Shown here: positions 44,869 through 53,822 of the stretch, piece by piece
Layout of the letters: every line of letters starts with the position of its first letter
How positions within the stretch are numbered: the first letter of the stretch is position 1
Source: Bacillota bacterium
GTDB lineage: Bacteria; Bacillota; Clostridia; DSM-8532
Length of the DNA stretch: 64,000 nucleotides
NCBI GenBank assembly: GCA_023411795.1
Contig: JAEYOK010000016.1
Location: 222,313 to 286,312, forward strand
Direction: 5' to 3'
The notes under the pieces: model-generated
The model's input: the letters and a program-made list of their open reading frames with translations, nothing else
What the model was told of the DNA's origin: nothing
Database searches by the model: none
Translations under genes and position numbers: made by a program

Positions 44869-46238
44869 TGACAAATTATGCAAAACGGAATCGTTATGCC
44901 TTTGGCCTTGGAACAGTGGGAAGAGATATGCTATATAACCTGGTCAGCATGTACTTTATGTATTATCTCACCGATGTTCTCAATCTTTCTGATTCCACCA
45001 TGTGGTATATGACTGCGGCGCTTACTGCTTTGCGGATTTTTGACGCCGTAAACGATCCTATTATGGGTGTGCTGGTTGACAATACCAAAACCCGTTGGGG
45101 AAAATTTAAACCCTGGATAGCAATAGGTGGCGTTATAGGAGGTATTTTAACTGTACTGCTCTTTACAGATTTAGGGATAAGGGGTATAGGCTATGTAATT
45201 TCCTTCATTATAATATACCTTACCTGGGACCTGACATATGGTGCCAATGACATAGCTTATTGGTCCATGCTGCCGTCTCTTTCAATCGATCAGGGTGAAA
45301 GAGAAAAAACGGGCTCATTTGCGAGAATCTGTGCCAATATTGGTATGTACATAGGTGTCATTGGCATTCCCGCAGTAACAGGAGCATTGGGAAATGGCAC
45401 TGACGCATGGTTTATCGTTGCGGTTGGTATAGTTGTTCTTTCATTACTGTTTTTATGCTTTACTCTGTTTGGTGTCAAAGAGGACAGAAGTATAAAGGCC
45501 AGTACCGATACTACATCATTAAAAGAAATGTTCGGCGTGTTGTTTAAGAATGATCAGCTTTTATTCGTTGCTATTTCAATGGCTTTATTTATGATAGGGT
45601 ATGTTACTACCACAAGCTTTGGAATCTATTTCTTTAAATATGCTTTTAAAAATGAAGGCATGTATATGGTCTTCGCCGGCATATTAGGTGTATCTCAGCT
45701 TTTGGCTCTGTCAATATTCCCGGGATTGATGAAAAAGTACGACAGAAAGCAACTTTATACATTTTCAACAATCCTTGTGGTGGTGGGCTATATAGTATTT
45801 TTCTTAGCACCGATGAATATGATCCCCATAGGTGTAGCAGGAATACTTCTTTTTGTCGGTCAAGCTTTTATTCAGGTTCTGATGCTTATGTTCCTGGCTG
45901 ATACGGTAGAATACGGCCAATGGAAGCTGGGGCGTAGAAATGAGAGCATTACCTTCTCAGTTCAACCCTTTATAAACAAAATAGGCGGCGCTATAGCAAA
46001 CGGTATAATTGGTGTCACCCTGATTATTTCAGGAATAAACGCAGCTAAAACTCCCGATGACGTAACCAATCAAGGCCTTCTAATAATGAAGCTGGCAATG
46101 CTGATAATTCCACTTTTCTTTATTGTGGCAGGATACCTTGTTTATAGGGCTAAGTTTAAGATCGACAAGAAAATGTTTGATAAGATTGTATCCGACCTAA
46201 AGGAAAGAGGAGACTTAAATAGAGAAGAGGTCAAATAA
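44868..46238 (+). CDS. GPH-family sugar symporter (MelB-like)
   Basis: The 456-residue protein has twelve membrane spans and MelB-type signatures: GRDMLYNLVSMYFMYYLTD, FDAVNDPIMGVLVDNTKTRWGKFKPW (loop 2-3, with the cation-site Asp) and DTVEYGQWKLGRRNES. The ATG shares its first base with the TAA of the alpha-galactosidase gene, so expression is coupled. Import of an alpha-galactoside (melibiose, raffinose or galactosylglycerol) with Na+ or H+ is the likely role. Confidence 0.93.
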   Translation: MTNYAKRNRYAFGLGTVGRDMLYNLVSMYFMYYLTDVLNLSDSTMWYMTAALTALRIFDAVNDPIMGVLVDNTKTRWGKFKPWIAIGGVIGGILTVLLFTDLGIRGIGYVISFIIIYLTWDLTYGANDIAYWSMLPSLSIDQGEREKTGSFARICANIGMYIGVIGIPAVTGALGNGTDAWFIVAVGIVVLSLLFLCFTLFGVKEDRSIKASTDTTSLKEMFGVLFKNDQLLFVAISMALFMIGYVTTTSFGIYFFKYAFKNEGMYMVFAGILGVSQLLALSIFPGLMKKYDRKQLYTFSTILVVVGYIVFFLAPMNMIPIGVAGILLFVGQAFIQVLMLMFLADTVEYGQWKLGRRNESITFSVQPFINKIGGAIANGIIGVTLIISGINAAKTPDDVTNQGLLIMKLAMLIIPLFFIVAGYLVYRAKFKIDKKMFDKIVSDLKERGDLNREEVK

Positions 46239-46253
46239 TTAAGCAAAAGAAAC

Positions 46254-46298
46254 GAGGGACAATGAATCAATTACTTGATTCACTTGTCCCTTTGATTT
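46254..46298 (+). terminator. Terminator after the symporter gene
   Basis: AGGGACA-TGAATCAA pairs with TTGATTCA-TTGTCCCT around a short loop (about 46255-46291), followed by a T-rich tail. The gap to the GH13 gene is 82 bases, and this hairpin may also act as an attenuator. Confidence 0.7.
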
Positions 46299-46320
46299 AT
46301 TCTATGTGAGGAGAATTTCA

Positions 46321-48195
46321 ATGTTAACCGAAAACAGCAGAATCAAAGATTTATTTTCTCATCCTGTCGGGAAAGACATAATTAAAAAGATATTGCTCCA
46401 GATGGGTAAAAAAGACCTGATGGTTAATAATCCAATAGTGGGAAACCTTAAGCTGAAATCCTTACCCAAGCTAACGGGAGGAATGGTTGATCAAGCATTT
46501 CTCAATACTATATTAGAGTTATTAAATAGTGCGCCTGATGTACCTCGAAACAGCAGGGAGCCTGTAAAACCTGAGTGGTGGAAGGAAGCTGTGTTTTATC
46601 AAATCTATCCCAGAAGTTTTAAGGACAGCAATGGAGACGGTATCGGGGATTTGGGAGGCATAATTGAAAAGCTCGATTATTTAATAGCTCTTGGTGTCGA
46701 TGCTATATGGCTGTCTCCGGTTTACGATTCACCTAATGATGATAATGGTTACGATATCCGGGATTATAGAAAAATTATGACCGAGTTTGGAACCATGGAC
46801 GATTTCGACAGATTGCTTGAGGCAGTTCATTCCAAAGGCATGAAGCTTATAATGGACCTAGTTGTAAACCACACCTCTGATGAGCATGAATGGTTTCAAA
46901 GAGCAATTAAAGAGCCGGATTCTAAATACGGTGACTATTACTTTTTCAGAGAGAAGCCCAATAACTGGACCTCATTTTTTAGCGGCAGTGCTTGGAAATA
47001 TATTGAGGAGCGGAATCAATGCGCCCTTCATCTGTTCTCTGCAAAACAAATGGATCTTAATTGGGAGAACTCCGATGTCCGCAGCGAAATAAAGGACATG
47101 GTTCGTTGGTGGCTGGAAAAGGGAATAGACGGGTTCAGAATGGACGTAATAAACTACATATCCAAACGTTCCGGACTGCCCGAGGGGAATACCCGTGTTG
47201 GTGAACTTATGGGCTTCTATGGTGTGGAGCATTATTTTTATGGGCCAAGGCTCCACGAATATTTGCGGGAACTCAAAAAGGAGGCTTTTTCTCCTTACAA
47301 TGCCTTCTCTGTGGGTGAAACTCCCGGTATCGGCATAGAAATGAGCAAGCTCTTGACTGCTGACTACCGAAATGAGCTTGATATGATATTCTCTTTTGAC
47401 CATCTGGAAAATCCGGGAAAGGTTCGATTTGATGATTACCTTTATGACCTAAATTACTACAAGGATTATATGATTGAGTGGATGGAGAACTATGGCTCCG
47501 CCAGTCAGATGTCGTTGTTCTTTGAGAATCACGATAACCCTCGCATGGTATCAAAAGTAGACCCCGATCCAAAATACAGGGATGTATTAGCAAAGCTTCT
47601 GGCTGTTATGCAAATGACCCTTAGGGGAACTCCTTTTATCTATCAGGGACAAGAGCTGGGTATGGTTAATAAAGATTTTAAGTCAATTGACCAATTGCGT
47701 GATGTGGAGAGCATAAATTATTATTCGGAATTAAAGAATACCACGAGCGAAACAGAAGCATTTAAGAGAATCTTAGCAGGAACCAGAGATCATTCCCGAA
47801 CCCCTATGCAATGGTCAAATAGCAAAAGTGCCGGTTTCTCCGATTCAGAGCCATGGATAGGCACTGACGATGATTATAAGTTATGCAACACAGAAGACCA
47901 GGGAAAAGACGAAAATTCAGTCCTGAATTTTTACCGTAGCCTGATTAAACTGAGAAAAGCGTATTCCGCTTTGATTTATGGGGACATAAATATCACAAAC
48001 AAAAAGGTCCCTGACTTATTTACCTACTATCGAAAGAATGAAAAAGAGACCTTCTTCATTGAATGTAATTTGAGCAGAAACACAGTAAAGCGCCAAGAAA
48101 AGCTCGTTAATGCCACCAAGTTGATATCAAATTATCCTGACACCGATGAGCGCATTCTACGCCCTTACGAAGCCTCGGTCTGGCGCATTGTTTGA
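46321..48195 (+). CDS. GH13 alpha-glucosidase (oligo-1,6-glucosidase type) with N-terminal extension
   Basis: I start at ATG 46321 (624 residues) behind AGGAG. Residues 85-620 are a GH13 subfamily 31-like enzyme: YQIYPRSFKDSNGDGIGDL, the nucleophile D275 in GFRMDVIN, acid/base E333 in VGETPG and D405 in ENHDNPR. The valine after D275 is typical of alpha-1,6-specific oligo-glucosidases; sucrose may also be cut. The first 80 residues (FSHPVGKDIIKKILLQMGKK) are a helical extension absent from ordinary members. Role: cleavage of short alpha-glucosides or of the sucrose left by raffinose breakdown. It closes the 20-kb carbohydrate region. Confidence 0.9.
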   Translation: MLTENSRIKDLFSHPVGKDIIKKILLQMGKKDLMVNNPIVGNLKLKSLPKLTGGMVDQAFLNTILELLNSAPDVPRNSREPVKPEWWKEAVFYQIYPRSFKDSNGDGIGDLGGIIEKLDYLIALGVDAIWLSPVYDSPNDDNGYDIRDYRKIMTEFGTMDDFDRLLEAVHSKGMKLIMDLVVNHTSDEHEWFQRAIKEPDSKYGDYYFFREKPNNWTSFFSGSAWKYIEERNQCALHLFSAKQMDLNWENSDVRSEIKDMVRWWLEKGIDGFRMDVINYISKRSGLPEGNTRVGELMGFYGVEHYFYGPRLHEYLRELKKEAFSPYNAFSVGETPGIGIEMSKLLTADYRNELDMIFSFDHLENPGKVRFDDYLYDLNYYKDYMIEWMENYGSASQMSLFFENHDNPRMVSKVDPDPKYRDVLAKLLAVMQMTLRGTPFIYQGQELGMVNKDFKSIDQLRDVESINYYSELKNTTSETEAFKRILAGTRDHSRTPMQWSNSKSAGFSDSEPWIGTDDDYKLCNTEDQGKDENSVLNFYRSLIKLRKAYSALIYGDINITNKKVPDLFTYYRKNEKETFFIECNLSRNTVKRQEKLVNATKLISNYPDTDERILRPYEASVWRIV

Positions 48196-48198
48196 ACG

Positions 48199-48465
48199 GA
48201 ACACAGGGGGACGGTTCATCTGTGCTCCGAACTATGAGTAATGGGGACGGTGACTTTTACTCATTATTTAATTTATGCGAAGTAACTTTACTGTGGTGCC
48301 TGTAGAGTGAGTCAACTGCGCCGCGACTTGAATCCGTCCGGGATTCAAGTCGCGTAGCTCCGCAATCCATGCTCCGCTTACGCCAGTTAACATCGCTCAC
48401 GGCACAATTACCTCGACTTCGCATTAATCAAAGTATGAACACAGATGAACCGTCCCCCTGTGTTC
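48199..48465. repeat. 267-base palindromic non-coding element with 26-base perfect terminal inverted repeats
   Basis: The outer arms 48199-48224 and 48440-48465 are exact inverted copies (GAACACAGGGGGACGG at the left end). Inside, ATGCGAAGT-type sequence is repeated inverted imperfectly (about 48276-48320 against 48370-48427). The centre is a perfect 14-base hairpin, CGCGACTTGAATCC (48322-48335) with 48341-48354, loop GTCCG. No open frame is present. It resembles a MITE or an intergenic palindromic repeat; transposase-related copies elsewhere cannot be checked here. Confidence 0.85.
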
Positions 48466-48466
48466 A

Positions 48467-48569
48467 AGCGGCGTGCATGCGAACGATTTACTGCGAGTAG
48501 GATGCGAGCGAAAGCGACTAGAAACAGGATGTTGGCATGGAGCGATAAATCGTTGCAGGCATAGCCGCT
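48467..48569. repeat. Second imperfect palindrome beside the 267-base element
   Basis: The arm at 48467-48494 (AGCGGCGTGCATGCG-AACGATTTA) pairs imperfectly with 48541-48569 (TAAATCGTT, then AGCCGCT). The middle holds AGCGAAAGCG, a short stem with a GAAA tetraloop of the GNRA type, which suggests that an RNA form could fold stably. It touches the previous element directly. No gene is present in it. Confidence 0.6.
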
Positions 48570-48631
48570 AAACATATGGAAGTAATATTACTTCGCATTA
48601 ATCAAACAAAGCGATTTGAGTTGGCAAACAA

Positions 48632-48657
48632 AAAGCGGAGGATAAAACCTCCGCTTT
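48632..48657 (-). terminator. Terminator of the BsuPI-domain gene
   Basis: AAAGCGGAGG (48632-48641) pairs perfectly with CCTCCGCTTT (48648-48657) around six bases, with a T-run on the minus strand. It lies 14 bases past the end of the minus-strand gene. Confidence 0.88.
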
Positions 48658-48671
48658 GTTATCGCTTTATT

Positions 48672-49619
48672 TTAGTTTTTAGGATTCAAACTGAATTCGA
48701 TTGTGGCCGTAAGTTCGCTGTCATCTATTTTTTGTCCCTCAGCATCATCAGACATTGCCAAAATATTTATTACTGCCTTATAATCGCCGGAGGTGAGTTT
48801 TACGCCATCCTTGTCAGTCATATCCCACTCGTCCTGCCATTTTAGGGATTCACCCGGTTTGATTGTTTCATTAACTAACATCATTGTAAAGAATTTATCG
48901 TCCGAATACCTGTAAACCTCTTTGCCGGACTTATCTGTTATTGTAATTTCAAACTGTTGCCCGGAAGAGAAGGTTATTTCCTTGGGTTCTGCATAGTGAC
49001 TAAACAGCTCAAAGTCAAATACAACTTTGTTATCTTTTATTTCATAAGATGCCCTTGTTTCCAATTTACCGGCAACAATTGACGGAATTCCAGCTTTAAT
49101 TTCGGCTTTGATTGCCTTATCAGTAAAGTAAACCAATGTAGCGAGCTCACCGTATGTGGTTTTAGTCTTGGGGTCAAAAATACCCTGACCTCTGCCTTTG
49201 ACGATATCTTTCATATAAGCTACTGTTATTGCGTGATTATACTTTGCATCAATTTTGTCTGTATCAGTAAATATAATCATTTTTATGGTCATAATCTCAT
49301 CTAGATTTAAACCAGATTTATCAGCCCATAACTTTGTAAACTCATAGACAATAGCTTCTCGCAATTCTGAATCAGGTGTACCTTCGTATTCCTCGTCAAA
49401 AACAAGCCTGACTGTCTTTTGGAAATCCTCTAATGATATATAGGAATTTAAATCCTTATCTTTGAACACCGGGGAAAGGTCATATTCAAGTGCCAATTCA
49501 TCAATATATTTTTGAGCCCAATGTACTGACTTGTTTGGCTGCGAATCGGCAAAAACAGGAGCAGATAGGCATAATACCAGTAATAAAGTGACTAAAAGTG
49601 TGAATATATTTTTCTTCAT
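48672..49619 (-). CDS. Secreted protein with S-layer-like and BsuPI-like domains
   Basis: I start at ATG 49619 behind GGAGGG; the frame extends to 49637 without support. The 315-residue product has a signal peptide (cleavage after PVFA, about residue 25). Residues 30-180 contain a degenerate S-layer-homology-like pattern (ITVAYMKDIVKGRGQGIFDPKTKTTYGELATLVYF). The C-terminal about 120 residues match the BsuPI beta domain (ITFSSGQQFEITITDKSG; WDMTDKDGVKLTSGDY), first named for an intracellular proteinase inhibitor. It is therefore a cell-envelope protein, perhaps protecting against proteases or anchoring to wall polymers. Single-gene unit. Confidence 0.82.
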   Translation of the reverse strand: MKKNIFTLLVTLLLVLCLSAPVFADSQPNKSVHWAQKYIDELALEYDLSPVFKDKDLNSYISLEDFQKTVRLVFDEEYEGTPDSELREAIVYEFTKLWADKSGLNLDEIMTIKMIIFTDTDKIDAKYNHAITVAYMKDIVKGRGQGIFDPKTKTTYGELATLVYFTDKAIKAEIKAGIPSIVAGKLETRASYEIKDNKVVFDFELFSHYAEPKEITFSSGQQFEITITDKSGKEVYRYSDDKFFTMMLVNETIKPGESLKWQDEWDMTDKDGVKLTSGDYKAVINILAMSDDAEGQKIDDSELTATIEFSLNPKN

Positions 49620-49722
49620 AATTAACCCTCCATACAAAAGTTGTTTTCACACTAATAGACGAAGTATTATTTAAAAAGTTCATATTTCAATAGAAAATTT
49701 TAGCATCACTTTATTAACTTAA

Positions 49723-50514
49723 TCAAACATTAGTCCCATGTCTTCTAGCCAGTGCGGCGTACGCAGTGGAATAACGCCCGAACAGGTATTTATAATCAGG
49801 TCTTACCACAGTATCGGTTAAGTACGCAGATCTGGTTGCTCCTCTTATTCTCTGCTGGTTCAAGACACGTATAATACTCTCGACAGTTCTTATACCAATA
49901 CCATGACCATAATATTTACCGTTAATCAACTGGATTACATTTTCCCCCTGCCATTCAGGAGTTTCGGGGTTGACATCGGGGTTGGCAATATACAGGCAAT
50001 CGCCTGGAAGCGGGTCCTTAATATTATCAGAAGATCGCATACCTAAATCCTTATCAAGGTACTTCCAATTCATTAAATATAAATTGGCAAAAAGGTCGTT
50101 AAATAGTTCCTCGGACAGGATATCAGTGAGTCCCAGATAAAAAACTATAACTATTGCTGTTGAACATTCGGTACCATAAAGTCTGCTGTTAATAAGAATA
50201 TCCTTAATGGCTTTATAAGGGCTGACATTGGGCTTAAGAAGGAAGCCGCCTATTTCTGTTCTTTCCCAATATTCAGGATTGCATTTGGAATCTTTAAAAA
50301 CTCTGAAGGAAAAGGAGCTATCGTTTAATTTTTCTGCAGCCCTGACTATGGCTGCTCTTGTGTTTAGTTCAAAATCCAGGGCTTCGATTGATTTAAAGGA
50401 ATATGTAATATCGCTTGCAAACAATCTGTTGAGTGTTAAGCGTTTAATACTGTCATTGCTGTATCGGCTTATAATGGATTCCTCTTGTATAATTTGGCCT
50501 CCGATGCGTATCAT
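49723..50514 (-). CDS. tgl: Spore-coat protein-glutamine gamma-glutamyltransferase (Tgl)
   Basis: The 263-residue protein is collinear with B. subtilis Tgl as I remember it: the catalytic cysteine C117 in YGTECSTAIVIVFYL, LPGDCLYIANPDVNPETPEWQGENVI, YYGHGIGI (partner histidine) and RGATRSAYL. Tgl forms epsilon-(gamma-glutamyl)lysine bonds that crosslink coat proteins such as GerQ in the maturing spore. It has a slight N-terminal extension in place of the Bacillus head and a loose tail. The start at 50514 has GGAG about nine bases upstream. It is transcribed away from murI across a 140-base divergent gap. Confidence 0.93.
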   Translation of the reverse strand: MIRIGGQIIQEESIISRYSNDSIKRLTLNRLFASDITYSFKSIEALDFELNTRAAIVRAAEKLNDSSFSFRVFKDSKCNPEYWERTEIGGFLLKPNVSPYKAIKDILINSRLYGTECSTAIVIVFYLGLTDILSEELFNDLFANLYLMNWKYLDKDLGMRSSDNIKDPLPGDCLYIANPDVNPETPEWQGENVIQLINGKYYGHGIGIRTVESIIRVLNQQRIRGATRSAYLTDTVVRPDYKYLFGRYSTAYAALARRHGTNV

Positions 50515-50654
50515 ATTTAAACTCCGGTGTTATGTTTCTATATCATTATATGAATAAAGTTGTACAAGGGTTATCCAATAGAAGGTATCTTCTTGTTTAT
50601 TTTGGACGTGTTAGCTATACTGTTTATGTGACATCAATTATCGGAGAGATTAAT

Positions 50655-51422
50655 ATGAGAATAGGGTTTTTCGATTCAGGGATAGGCGGATTATCAGTGC
50701 TTAAAGAAGCATTGATACTTTTACCCAATGAAAATTTTATTTATTATGGTGATAATGATAACGCTCCTTATGGTATAAAAACAAAGGACGAGGTTAGGGA
50801 GTTGACCTTCTCGGCTGTGGAGTTTTTAGCCAAGCATAATATCAAGGCTCTTGTGGTGGCTTGTAATACGATTACAAGCGCAGCGGTCCGGGACTTGAGG
50901 GAAAAATACAGCTTCCCTGTTATTGGTATGGAACCCGCCATTAAACCTGCTGTTGAGAATAATAATGCCCACAAACGGGTTCTCACCCTTGCTACTCCAT
51001 TGACGCTGAAGGAAGAAAAATTTCAAAGCCTAGTATCCAGATTTGATACGGAACATATTGTAGATATGTTGCCGGCTCCAAAGTTGGTTGAGTTTGCGGA
51101 AAGCTTTATTTTTTCCGGTCCTGAGGTTGAAGCTTATCTAAGAGAAATTTTACCTTCTGACATATACCAATATGGAACATTGGTTTTAGGCTGCACGCAT
51201 TTTCCTCTTTTTAAAGACGTATTAAAGACAATTGTTCCTGCCGATATGGATATTATTGATGGGAACAAGGGGACCGTGAAGCATCTGTACGACATATTAA
51301 GAGCCAATGATCAGCTAGATACCTCAACGGAAACTGGGAAAGTAAGCTTTTATAAATCTGGGCACAAGGTTGAAGACCCCTCTTTATTAGAGCAGTATGC
51401 TAAAATCTTAAAATCAAACTAA
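50655..51422 (+). CDS. murI: Glutamate racemase
   Basis: This enzyme makes D-glutamate for peptidoglycan. The 255-residue product starts at ATG 50655 behind GGAGAG; the longer frame from 50532 is not supported. The catalytic pair is C70 (VVACNTITSA) and C180 (LVLGCTHFPLF), with D7-S8 in the N-terminal loop and GDNDNAPYG as usual. It converges with murD, and the two 3' ends overlap by four bases. The neighbouring gene makes the next user of D-glutamate, MurD, although it is on the other strand. Confidence 0.97.
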   Translation: MRIGFFDSGIGGLSVLKEALILLPNENFIYYGDNDNAPYGIKTKDEVRELTFSAVEFLAKHNIKALVVACNTITSAAVRDLREKYSFPVIGMEPAIKPAVENNNAHKRVLTLATPLTLKEEKFQSLVSRFDTEHIVDMLPAPKLVEFAESFIFSGPEVEAYLREILPSDIYQYGTLVLGCTHFPLFKDVLKTIVPADMDIIDGNKGTVKHLYDILRANDQLDTSTETGKVSFYKSGHKVEDPSLLEQYAKILKSN

Positions 51423-52756
51423 AGGTATTTTATATATTCTTTGAACATATTGCCCCGGATCTCAAAATCTTTGAATTGGTCCCAGGAGGCGCATGCGGGG
51501 CTTAAAAGGACAACATCCCCCGGCTCTGAGGACTTGTAAGCCGCATTTGTGGCTTCTTCCAGGGTATCAACGCCTATGCATGGTATTTTATGATTTAATG
51601 CAAAATCTTCAATCCTTGACTTGGTTTCGCCATAGGACACAATTAATTTAACGTTATTTAAGTAGTCCTTGAGTTCATCAAAGCTATGTCCTCTGTCTAA
51701 TCCGCCTAACATCAGTATTGTAGGCTTGCTGAAAGACGCTAGGGCTATCTGTGTGGAAGTAATGTTGGTTGATTTGGAATCATTGTAGAAATCGACGCCA
51801 TTTATTGTTGAGACATACTCCATTCTGTGCTCAACACCTCCGAAAGTCCTCAAAACATTAACTATGGCACTGTTTTCAACTCCAAATTCCTTCACAACAG
51901 CAATGGCTGCCATAGCATTTTCGTAATTATGCCTGCCTTTAATTTTGATGTCCTCCAAAGCTATTACTTTTTCAGTATTGTAATAAATAGAGCCGTCTTT
52001 TATCGAGCATCCTATTTGATTTACTGATGTAGAAGTAAAGTATTTTTTAGTGGACTTAATATCATCTGTGAGTTCCATTACTTCAGTATTATCCAGGTTG
52101 AGTACAGCAATGTCACTTTCGGTATGATAGTTGAATATTCTTTTTTTCATGCTCTTATATTTTTCATAGGAACCGTGAAAATCAACATGGGCTTCAAATA
52201 AGTTGGTCATTACCGATATATCTGCTTTAAATTCTATGACATTGCACAACTGGTGGTCCGATACCTCCATAACGGCGATATCTCCATCCTTTAAAACTGA
52301 TACGAAAGAACATACAGGTAAACCGATATTACCCATTAAATACGCACGCTTTGAGGCTTCAATAAGCATCTTATAAATTATAGTTGTAGTAGTGGTCTTG
52401 CCATTTGTACCGGTAATACCAATTATTTTGACACCGGAGGGAAAGTAGCGATATCCAAGTTCCAGCTCATTAATTACAGGTATCCCATAACTTTTTGCTT
52501 TTTCAACATAAATATGATTATTCGGTATTCCCGGATTCTTTACTAAAAGCTTAAAGGTATGGTCAAATAGTTCCTCAGGATGACTTCCCAAAACTATTTT
52601 TACGCCGAGGTTCTGAAGCTCTCGAATATGTTCCGGATTCTGTTCACTTTTAGCATCATTGATTATAACATCATAGCCTTTTGTCACCAGTAATTTAGCG
52701 GCTTCATAACCGCTTCGTGCCATACCTAGTACAAAAGCTCTCTTTATACTATCCAT
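51419..52756 (-). CDS. murD: UDP-N-acetylmuramoyl-L-alanine--D-glutamate ligase
   Basis: MurD adds D-glutamate to UDP-MurNAc-L-Ala in the cytoplasm. The 445-residue protein has an N-terminal Rossmann-like UDP-binding part (VLGMARSGYEAAKLL), the ATP loop GTNGKTTTT at 116-124, a central domain with EVSDHQL and a C-terminal domain with FYNDSKSTNITST and LMLGGLDRG. The start has only a weak ribosome site (GGACTG). It is far from any dcw cell-wall cluster here, being beside an HD hydrolase gene on the same strand, 78 bases away. A second MurD elsewhere cannot be excluded. Confidence 0.96.
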   Translation of the reverse strand: MDSIKRAFVLGMARSGYEAAKLLVTKGYDVIINDAKSEQNPEHIRELQNLGVKIVLGSHPEELFDHTFKLLVKNPGIPNNHIYVEKAKSYGIPVINELELGYRYFPSGVKIIGITGTNGKTTTTTIIYKMLIEASKRAYLMGNIGLPVCSFVSVLKDGDIAVMEVSDHQLCNVIEFKADISVMTNLFEAHVDFHGSYEKYKSMKKRIFNYHTESDIAVLNLDNTEVMELTDDIKSTKKYFTSTSVNQIGCSIKDGSIYYNTEKVIALEDIKIKGRHNYENAMAAIAVVKEFGVENSAIVNVLRTFGGVEHRMEYVSTINGVDFYNDSKSTNITSTQIALASFSKPTILMLGGLDRGHSFDELKDYLNNVKLIVSYGETKSRIEDFALNHKIPCIGVDTLEEATNAAYKSSEPGDVVLLSPACASWDQFKDFEIRGNMFKEYIKYL

Positions 52757-52834
52757 AAAAACAGTCCTCTTTTTTATTACGTTTTAATATTATTGCCAAA
52801 AAGTATTGTTAAAGACATAAAATTTGTTTTATTT

Positions 52835-53635
52835 TCATAAATAACGCTTCACATCTCGGCCGATGACATTAGCATATAGCTCTATATATTGCTTAACAGG
52901 GCTAGCCATGATTTTACCGATTAATACTTCTTCCACCTGAAAAAATCCAACTGATGCAGACATCTCAACAGCAATCTTGATGGGCTTTTCCAAGCCTTTT
53001 TCTATTGTAACTTTCTCAACCGAGGAAGCGGAATACTTATGTATATCACCAACCCGTGATTCTTGATTAATAAGCATGGGTATACGTGAGCGTCCTTTTT
53101 CCATGTCACAACCGTCTGCGACAAGAATTAACCCTGCTTCCAAAGAAGAAATAGCGTGATGGGTCATATGGCCCATTATACCCTCAAGGGTGACGCTCTT
53201 TATGGCAATATGGCGCAGGAGCTGTTTAGGAAGCACCGTCTGAAGAATACGGTCAATAATCCTATCAGCTAAAACAAAAGAACTTATTTCGTGGTTCTGT
53301 CTTCCTATAGACATTCCTATATCGTGGAGAAAAGATGCCAAAAGCACAGCAATTCTGCTGTCATCCTCTGAACCTGTATCCTCTTTGACCATGCTGGTCT
53401 GTATTCCTGATTCTTTAAGAATATTAAACATCCTCATTGCGTTAATTGCCACCTTGCGCATATGCACAGGGCCATGGTCATTATAGCCTAAGCGCCGGAT
53501 TGAAACAGCGTTAGCCATTTCCTGCCAGCCTTGGATTTCTTCATCCGATGTTATAAAGCGGGCAATATCAAGGACATTATCGCTGAGTAATGAAAAAAGT
53601 TCCTGTTCTAGATTTTGTTCATATGGTGATTTCAT
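52835..53635 (-). CDS. HD-domain phosphohydrolase
   Basis: The 266-residue soluble protein carries the metal site of the HD superfamily: H54 and H58 in YNDHGPVHMRK, H104-D105 in SFLHDIGMS, and a later His/Asp in HHAISSLEAGLILVADGCDM. The latter part resembles the HD-domain proteins of archaea and Clostridia whose substrate (probably a nucleotide or phosphorylated metabolite) is unknown. It is 78 bases upstream of murD and may share its transcript. I cannot assign a reaction. Confidence 0.82.
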   Translation of the reverse strand: MKSPYEQNLEQELFSLLSDNVLDIARFITSDEEIQGWQEMANAVSIRRLGYNDHGPVHMRKVAINAMRMFNILKESGIQTSMVKEDTGSEDDSRIAVLLASFLHDIGMSIGRQNHEISSFVLADRIIDRILQTVLPKQLLRHIAIKSVTLEGIMGHMTHHAISSLEAGLILVADGCDMEKGRSRIPMLINQESRVGDIHKYSASSVEKVTIEKGLEKPIKIAVEMSASVGFFQVEEVLIGKIMASPVKQYIELYANVIGRDVKRYL

Positions 53636-53822
53636 TTAAAATTTCCTCTGTTTAACATAAAATTTATTCCCTTTTTATGGGCAGTTTAATATTATCATTT
53701 ACGAAGTATATTTTAAAGGCATTTATCACATAAAAAGTAGGTATATCAAAACGAAGTTGCGCAAAAATAGAATCATCATAATAAAAGACGGACAGAGATT
53801 ATTGAGGGAGGTGCTGGGCTCC

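Noticed and set aside
48576..48845. Plus-strand frame starting beside the palindromic elements
   Set aside because: It runs through a terminator and antisense into the BsuPI-domain gene; serine- and basic-rich with no domain.
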